A stretch of DNA of 64,000 nucleotides, from positions 16,644,883-16,708,882 of the forward strand of contig CM032806.1 in the NCBI GenBank assembly GCA_019155185.1. The letters run 5' to 3'. This document shows, piece by piece, positions 58,926-64,000 of this stretch. The notes below the pieces were generated by a model. That model made no database searches, had not been told where the DNA came from, and saw only the letters and a program-made list of their open reading frames with translations. The DNA is from Beaufortia kweichowensis (taxonomy: Eukaryota; Chordata; Actinopteri; Cypriniformes; Gastromyzontidae). Positions within the stretch are counted from its first letter, which is position 1, and each line of letters opens with the position of its first letter. The translations under genes and the position numbers were made by a program.

Positions 58926-60567
58926 TGTAGTGAACAGCACTCCAGAAGGCATTTCAGGTCCCAACTTTAAAAGCAGGGTCCCTCTTTAATGTAAACTAAG
59001 GACCAGTGTCACCAGAGAAACTGCCAGACACCCTCTATAGGGCAGCCTTATCATCAAACTAAAACCCTCACCCAAAGATCCAGGCCAGCCTGGCCATAAA
59101 ACTCCTCAGGACCTCCACATGTGGCGGGTAATTAACTGGCCATGCGGCAGCTTTGGCTAAACAAAGGACACATCTCTACATTCCTTAATTTATAAAAATG
59201 GACACAAACATATTGGACATATCACATATTCTTTCTGTACTCATTGAGAACATACCTTGTAATAGTCATTTGTGTTAAATACGGAAGTTTTACAAATGCT
59301 ATTCACATATGAATGAATTCATGCATGATAGTTTAACATCTTTCTGTCATGTTTATACTCTGTGTATTCAGGACAAAGCCAAAGGTATTTTGAAAGTGGT
59401 TTGGGAAGTGAGAATTGCATAGGTAAAACAGTGAAGACACAGTTTTAATGCTGTGCTTTACTCTATGGAAATACGTTCACTACTGAGGCAAAAGGATGAG
59501 TGACATCATCAGCCAATCACAGCCCTGCAAGGGACAAGTGCCAAAATGCAATCTCCTCCTTATCTGAAAGGGGATAAAAGTACCCTTTCAACACAAATTC
59601 CCCGTTCTGAGTTTCCAGCCTGTGTGCTGAGAAGCATAACAGATCACCCAGTTCTGAGTCTCCCCGCAAGGACTGAAATAGAGAAACCACGCTTAGAGCC
59701 TGCTGTCCAGAAAGGCAATCACAAACGCCTGCAACAAGGTTAAGCCCAAGAGAGCAACCTTACTTCCAGGTACCTTCATCTGCGTGTTCCAGATCGTCAA
59801 GGACCTTTAGCACCAGCTTCAGGGCCTCATCTGCGTGTTCCAGATCGCCAGGACCCTTTTGGTGCTCCAGGAGATTAGCATCCCACAGCGCTTCGTGTTC
59901 AAGGCTGTTGAACGGATTCAGACTCCTTCGCCACTGCAACAAGGCCCAGCCTCACCAGTGGAAGACGTCGCCACCATCGGACTGCTCACGTGAACGTAAA
60001 TATCACTTACCAAACCTCTTTCTAGAGACATTAGTGTACTCTTTCAGTTCATTTCAGTTTATACCTTAGTTACCTGCATTCTTTTCATTCTTTACACTCA
60101 ACCTTACTATCCTTTAGCCCTTTAGTATCATTTAGTAGTGTGTTAGTTAATCTTGTATGTCTTTTGTAAATAAATCCTCTTTTATTACAATTGTGTCTTC
60201 CTTGTGTTGATAATACAGTAAAAGGCTCTACAAGTTAGCACGAATATCACAAAATCCTTCAGATACCCCAGATGATTTACTCCCTCCACTTTACATAATT
60301 TTTCTTATCATATTATTTATGTTGGATTTATTCCAACGAATGTTGAGGTGGAATTCCTCAGCTGGTGCCCCGAGTTAAAAGGAGGGAGAGGTCATCTGAC
60401 AAACACACACACACACTTAAAGTGACGTGGGATCAAGTCTCACTAACACCTCTAGTGTCCTGTGTGAGGCGTACTATTAATTGGTGCCCCATGTGAGGAT
60501 CACTACATAATTGGTGCCCCGTGGGAGGCTTACTACATAATTGGTGCCCCGTGTGAGGCTCACTACA
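58926..60567. mobile_element. Solo LTR-like element, 1.64 kb, 4-bp target duplication CTTA
   Basis: It begins TGTAGTGA and ends TCACTACA (perfect 8-bp inverted ends of the TG...CA type). CTTA lies immediately outside each end (58922-58925 and 60568-60571). Removing it restores the LINE reading SLPCTL...NGVSGAEN. No gag, pol or env reading was found. AATAAATCCTCTTTTATTAC near 60170 fits an LTR polyadenylation region. The last 90 bases hold three 30-bp repeats with TTGGTGCCCC. Orientation is probably plus, judging from the polyadenylation signal. Whether it is an endogenous-retrovirus or a Gypsy-type LTR is undecided. Confidence 0.85.
60462..60567. repeat. 30-bp tandem repeat with PBS-like TTGGTGCCCC at the LTR 3' end
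   Basis: TTGGTGCCCC recurs exactly every 30 bases at 60481, 60511 and 60541, each followed by TGTGAGG- or GGGAGG-type sequence and CACTACA or TACTACA. A partial unit precedes the first. TGG at the start of TGGTGCCCC is the usual first triplet of a retroviral primer-binding site. Confidence 0.85.
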
Positions 60568-60772
60568 CTTAAATGGAGTTTCTGGGGCAGAGAATATTGC
60601 GGAATTATGGAGACAGCATTATTGTAGTCTTTTTAATTGCATTCAAAATGAATAGTATAATGTGGATGATATTCAAGTTAATGATCCAATAGTGATTAGG
60701 TCATGTGAGGTGGATCATGCTATAAGAAAATTGCCTCAAAGGTAGTGGCCTAGATAATATTTGTAGGCCATG

Positions 60773-60829
60773 TTTGTGGATGTTTACGTGTTTACCCGTG
60801 GATGTTTACGTGTTTGCCCGTGGATGTTT
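60773..60829. repeat. 22-bp minisatellite, left segment
   Basis: About 2.5 units of GTGGATGTTTACGTGTTTGCCC (or TTTACCC). The array is cut here by a Rex1-like LINE and resumes at 61735. Confidence 0.9.
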
Positions 60830-61734
60830 TAAAGTCAAAGTCAAAGTGGAGTTTATTGTCATTACAGCCATATACAAGTACATAGTGAAACAAAACAACG
60901 TTTCTCCAGGAACAAGGTGCTACAGTACAAAAAACTCTATATACATAAAGTGCACAAAGTGCAGACAGACAGCACAAGACAGTAACGCAGACCAATACAC
61001 AGTTCAATGCACAGTTTAAATATGAAAGTGACTGTAGTGATTGTTGTAAAGTGACAGTGCAAATATTTAAGGAATACATAATAAAAAAACAGTCCAATGG
61101 CAGTAGTGTAATTTGAAATGAGTTATTTTGAGTTTAGCAGCCTGATGGCATGGGGGAAAAAACTGTTGCAATGTCTGGTCGTGAGGGACCGAATGCTTCG
61201 GTACTGTTTTCCAGATGGCAGGAGGGTGAAAAGTGTGTGTGAGGGGTGTGTGGGGTCATCCACAATGCTGGTGGCTTTGCGGATGCAGCGTGAGGTGTAA
61301 ATGTCTGTGATAGAGGGAAGAGAGACCCCGATGATCTTTTCAGCTGTTCTCACTATCCGCTGCAGGGTCTTGCGGTCCGAGACGGTGCAATTTCCAAACC
61401 AGGCAGTGATGCAGCTGCTCAGGATACTCTCAATTGTCCCTCTGTAGAACACGGTGAGGATGGGGGGTGGGAGATGTGCTTTCCTCAGTCTTCTCAAAAA
61501 GTACAGGCGCTGCTGGGCTTTTTTTGCTGTGGAACTGGTATTGAGCGACCAGGTGAGGTTCTTCGTCAGGTGAACGCCAAGAAACTTGGTGCTCTTTACG
61601 ATCTCCACAGGGAAGCCGCCGATGTTCAACGGAGAGTGATCTCTCTGTGCTCTTCTGAAGTCAACTACCATCTCTTTAGTTTTGTCCACGTTCAGAGACA
61701 GGTTGTTGGCTCTACACCAGTCTGTTAGCTGTCA
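60830..61734 (-). mobile_element. Rex1-like LINE, 5'-truncated, inserted in the minisatellite
   Basis: On the minus strand it holds the RT C-terminus and a 3' UTR that ends GACAATAAACTCCACTTTGA then CTTTGACTTT, the usual tail of this fish LINE type. It is truncated at the 5' end within RANNLSLNVDKTKEM. GATGTTT lies on both sides (60823-60829 and 61735-61741) and can be taken as the target duplication. However, the site is inside a repeat that contains GATGTTT in every unit, so this is not decisive. Confidence 0.85.
61123..61689 (-). pseudogene. Rex1-like reverse transcriptase, C-terminal part
   Basis: 188 open codons: DKTKEMVVDFRRAQRDHSPL, KSTKFLGVHLTKNLTWSLNT, QRLYFLRRLRKAHLPPPILT, YRGTIESILSSCITAWFGNC, TLQRIVRTAEKIIGVSLPSI and FTLLPSGKQYRSIRSLTTRH. 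The reading continues upstream to about 61734 as ANNLSLNV. The catalytic YADD box and everything before it are missing. The frame is unbroken, so the insertion is probably fairly recent. Confidence 0.9.
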
Positions 61735-61793
61735 GATGTTTACGTGTTTACCTGTGGATGTTTACGTGTTTACCCGTGGATGTTTATGTGTTA
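61735..61793. repeat. 22-bp minisatellite, middle segment
   Basis: About 2.5 units with the same GTGGATGTTTACGTGTTTACC core, continuing the array after the Rex1-like insertion. Confidence 0.88.
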
Positions 61794-62010
61794 GATCGCG
61801 TAGCTTCTCCAACAGATCATGTTGTAAAGCGGCTGTGGTGTTATCATTTAGGTGTAAAAGTGTCTGGCGGTGAAATACACGAACACCAGTTGCACCGATG
61901 TCCATATGTTGTGTAAAGTCGCGTTAGAAGATGCGTTAAAAGACAAAATAGCACCATTTTGTATCCGGAGTGGCCGTTGCGTGCTACTGCCGCGCCGCCA
62001 TCTTGGACAA
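61794..62010. other. Unassigned 0.22 kb insert between minisatellite segments
   Basis: Non-repetitive, relatively GC-rich sequence (CTGCCGCGCCGCCATCTTGG near its end), flanked on both sides by the 22-bp repeat. It could be an inserted mobile element or the original unique sequence between two arrays. No family, coding potential or target duplication was recognised. Confidence 0.5.
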
Positions 62011-62788
62011 TGTGTCTGTTTACGTGTTTGTTTACATGTTTGCCCGTGGATGTTTACGTGTTTACCTGTGGATGTTTACGTGTTTACCCGTGGATGTTTA
62101 CGTGTTTACCCGTGGATGTTTACGTGTTTGCCCGTGGATGTTTACGTGTTTACCTGTGGATGTTTACGTGTTTACCCGTGGATGTTTACGTGTTTGCCCG
62201 TGGATGTTTACGTGTTTGCTTACGTGTTTGCCCGTGGATGTTTACGTGTTTGCCCGTGGATGCTCACGTGTTTGCCCGTGGATGTTTACGTGTTTGCCCG
62301 TGGATGTTTACGTGTTTGCCCGTGGATGTTTACGTGTTTACCCGTGGATGTTTACGTGTTTGCCCGTGGATGTTTTTGTGTTTACCCGTGGATGTTTACG
62401 TGTTTGCCCGTGGATGTTTACGTGTTTGCCCGTGGATGTTTACTTGTTTGCCCGTGGATGTTTACGTGTTTACCCGTGGATGTTTTACCCGTGGATGTTT
62501 ATGTGTTTGCCTGTGGATGCTTACATGTTTGCCTGTGGATGCTTACATGTTTGCCTGTGGATGTTTACGTGTTTGCCTGTGGATGTTTACGTGTTTGCCC
62601 GTGGATGTTTACTTGTTTGCCCGTGGATGTTTACGTGTTTACCCGTGGATGTTTTCGTGTTTGCCCGTGGATGTTTATGTGTTTGCCTGTGGATGCTTAC
62701 ATGTTTGCCTGTGGATGCTTACATGTTTGCCTGTGGATGTTTACGTGTTTGCCTGTGGATGTTTACGTGTTTACCTGTGGATGTTTAA
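62011..62788. repeat. 22-bp minisatellite, main segment, about 35 units
   Basis: The unit is GTGGATGTTTACGTGTTTGCCC with variants TTTACCC, CTTACATG, TTTACTTG and TTTTCGTG. A higher-order block seems repeated: the order of variants at about 62440-62560 recurs at about 62605-62740. All three plus frames are open, because 22 is not a multiple of 3 and no unit carries a stop. The resulting VDVYVFARGCLRV frames are not genes. Confidence 0.96.
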
Positions 62789-63238
62789 ATCTATTAATCT
62801 TAAATCTAGTAAGAATAAAATGTTTTGCACAAAACATGTTTTTCCTTCAACAAAAACTAAATATTATATGTGAGATGGCAACCTAGAAAAAACATTGCTT
62901 GAAAACCACAAGTCTAATCAATTTTCAAATTTCTGAATGATACTATAAAAACTGAGATTCCTGTAAGCATTTAACGGTAACATGGCCCATATTTACCATG
63001 GATATTACACTTGTGTGCCTGTGGATTACTGTACGATTTGTCTGTGGATTACTCATTTGTGCACCTCAGTAAAGTCTCATCATTATTATTCATCCAACCG
63101 TGTTGTCATCTCCTTCATTCCGTAACACTACACAGTTACATTCACACTATTTAACACAATAAACAAACCACTGCTTACCTACTAACACCAAATACCCATA
63201 AAAAATAACAACAGGCGTCCTTGACATGAATTACTCAC
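62789..63238. other. cacna2d3 intron sequence, nothing recognised
   Basis: AT-rich intronic sequence. No transposon ends or exons were identified. Confidence 0.5.
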
Positions 63239-63372
63239 TGTGTTGTCCATGTAAGCCTCCGTCCACACCATGTCATGTTCCTGATCGATGACCTTCGGCC
63301 GACTGAGCACATGCAGATACTCCATCACATTCTCCTGCACGTCTGCCAGCGTAGAGATCTGTGTAAAATAAC
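63239..63372 (-). CDS. cacna2d3: cacna2d3 exon 1 of 15 in window
   Basis: 134 bases. The acceptor is TTGTCAG and the donor is GTGAGT. It starts with two bases completing a Gly codon and ends in phase 0. It encodes YFTQISTLADVQENVMEYLH followed by VLSRPKVIDQEHDMVWTEAY and MDNT, the conserved linker-Cache segment of alpha2/delta-3 and -4. Confidence 0.93.
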
Positions 63373-64000
63373 CTGACAACAGAGACAGAAGAAAAACTCA
63401 TGTGACACATCAGTTATATCTGTATGTGTGTAAGAGTAAATGAACAGACTCTGATGGTAAAAAGCTTCAGTGAAAGGGGTTATTATTATGCATATTATGC
63501 GTTTTCACTTTTTTAACTTTAGTTAGTGTGTAATGTTGCAGTTTGAGTATAAAAAAGAACTGCAAAGTTACAAAGCTTGAAGTGCACTGCATAGGGAGAC
63601 ATTCTCTTTAACAGGAATCAGACTACAGAAAATGACTGGATGGAACTACAACCCCTTTACTTCCCGGGTTTGCTACATCACAAACCCCATAATCTACAAA
63701 AAGGGGGCGAGGCCTCGTTGGGAGGGAGGGAGGGCTGTAGTACATAGTGATGGGTAGTCCGATTCTTTTCTGTGAACTGATTCTTTCAGACAGGGCTTCT
63801 TAGTCTGAATGACAGCCCTCAGGTCGGACTTTGAGGGCCGTGGCTGAGAGTGCCCCCTGGAGTCCCACTCACACTGGGGTGCAGCACGTGAGCTGACACT
63901 CTCTTTCTGGCGAGCACAGTAAGAACACTGAATGTCTGTGTCCAGAACTCCGAACAGAAAGAGAGAACAGTGTTTGTTCTAGAATGAGGCATTAGAGGTC
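63373..64000. other. cacna2d3 upstream intron; GC-richer repeat-like end
   Basis: No upstream alpha2/delta exon was found. From about 63660 the sequence becomes GC-richer (GGGAGGGAGGGAGGGCTGTA) and contains TGATGGGTAGTCCGATTCTT. It may be the start of another dispersed element cut by the window edge. Confidence 0.45.

Larger units (their letters stand above)
56530..60772 (+). mobile_element. I/Nimb-like LINE, 3'-truncated and split by an LTR-type insertion
   Basis: ORF1 (56548-57609) is followed five bases later by ORF2. The ORF2 reading is interrupted at 58925 and resumes at 60568 (NGVSGAENIAELWRQHYCSL), ending inside the RT region at about 60772 where a 22-bp minisatellite begins. The clade is tentative: the protein resembles fish elements I associate with the I/Nimb group. 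It is inserted in a cacna2d3 intron, antisense to the gene. Confidence 0.82.
57614..60772 (+). pseudogene. LINE ORF2 (endonuclease and start of RT), frameshifted and interrupted
   Basis: Endonuclease motifs: RVVSYNCRGLRVG, ILCLQETFF, LNVYTPYE, YVIGDMNADIS, TSWLDHCIS and TTDHIPVSMV. Frame changes occur near 57780 (before LNDNFHGAGEST) and 57897 (at the A-run before KLDSLVKVIRLDINW). The piece 57991-58737 is open; a further frame change near 58735 leads to YKYAIHFICKNEQTLRADS and TDFWKEVR. An LTR-type element occupies 58926-60567. After it the sequence reads ENIAELWRQHYCSLFNCI and then GSGLDNIC before truncation. The RT catalytic YADD box is not present. Confidence 0.85.
35691..63372 (-). other. 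cacna2d3: cacna2d3-like gene, internal part: 15 exons
   Basis: Fifteen minus-strand exons with matched splice phases give 397 codons of a voltage-gated calcium channel alpha2/delta subunit. This auxiliary subunit is extracellular and usually GPI-anchored; it raises surface expression of high-voltage-activated channels and affects synapses. The part seen runs from the Cache-like region after the VWA domain (YFTQISTLADVQENVMEYLH) into the alpha2 extracellular core (SSVDLSEVEWED, NDYYYTNIKGTPF, YCNTAEHP, LEAYWTNLALNKSENSDKG, FLGTRTGLSRINLFV, NADHFPLWYKRAAEQVPG). From remembered family sequences the match is better to alpha2/delta-3 than to alpha2/delta-4 (for example DVPVSEILKAIPKYK and MEVKKTVDNGKRVLV), so the paralogue call is good but not certain. 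The signal peptide, VWA/MIDAS and C-terminal delta exons lie outside the window. Introns are swollen by repeats. Confidence 0.88.

Noticed and set aside
61870..62886. VDVYVFARGCLRV-type 270-340 codon plus-strand frames resembling a cysteine-rich repeat protein
   Set aside because: The 22-bp unit has no stop in any plus frame and all three frames give the same pattern, so this is repeat translation.
35691..63372. Assignment of the calcium channel exons to cacna2d4 or cacna2d1/2
   Set aside because: The wording of several exons (VPVSEILKAIPKYK, FSMEVKKTVDNGKRVLV, ALNKSENSDKGVE) fits alpha2/delta-3 better in memory. A full alignment could overturn this for the -4 paralogue but hardly for -1 or -2.

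Overview
The window looks like teleost fish genomic DNA, probably from a cyprinid or related species. It has compact vertebrate exons with GT-AG introns, an AT-rich background, very long microsatellites and minisatellites, and a fish-type transposon community (Tx1-type, L2, Rex1-like and I/Nimb-like LINEs, DIRS, hAT, Tc1, an LTR element). No bacterial, organellar or complete viral genome features were seen.

The only host protein-coding gene I can support is on the minus strand between about 63.4 and 35.7 kb. Fifteen exons join with perfect phase into 1,191 coding bases (397 codons) of a voltage-gated calcium channel alpha2/delta subunit. By sequence it is closest to alpha2/delta-3 (cacna2d3). 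One exon is an 18-base microexon and one intron has a GC donor. Exons before about residue G-Y-F-T-Q and after E-S-P-V-A-A are not in the window, so the last intron seen runs at least 35.7 kb.

That last intron (or the sequence downstream of the gene) holds the most striking structure. Four roughly 5-5.8 kb LINEs of the same family lie head to tail at 12.4-34.7 kb. Each is bounded on both sides by (CT)n microsatellite and all are in the same orientation. Each has an ORF1 with one CCHC zinc knuckle and an ORF2 with apurinic-like endonuclease, reverse transcriptase and a C-terminal CCHC motif. The copies differ markedly in protein sequence, so this reads as repeated targeted insertion into one TC repeat, as reported for Kibi-type members of the Tx1 clade, and not as tandem duplication. 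Every copy is damaged in ORF2; copy 4 keeps an intact ORF1 and a poly(A) tail.

At 0.66-6.3 kb an older copy of the same LINE family is split by a 4.8 kb hAT transposon (8-bp target duplication GTTATAAG, 16-bp terminal inverted repeats, broken transposase, internal 26-bp minisatellite) and then bounded by a truncated Tc1 element. From 7.4 to 11.5 kb lie a scrambled L2 fragment, a 105-bp 28S rRNA fragment and a 1.85 kb TA-flanked non-autonomous DNA element.

The cacna2d3 introns hold an 8.6 kb minisatellite of 19-bp units whose centre is far more irregular than its ends (38.9-47.5 kb). They also hold a short hAT MITE, a second L2 copy sharing an internal deletion with the first, a DIRS remnant, an I/Nimb-like LINE split by a 1.64 kb LTR-like element (4-bp duplication CTTA), and a 22-bp minisatellite invaded by a Rex1-like LINE. 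Most long open frames in the window (SLSLSL, QQNHSASS, SQSQHNLTIT and VDVYVFARGC types) are reading frames through these tandem repeats and are not genes.
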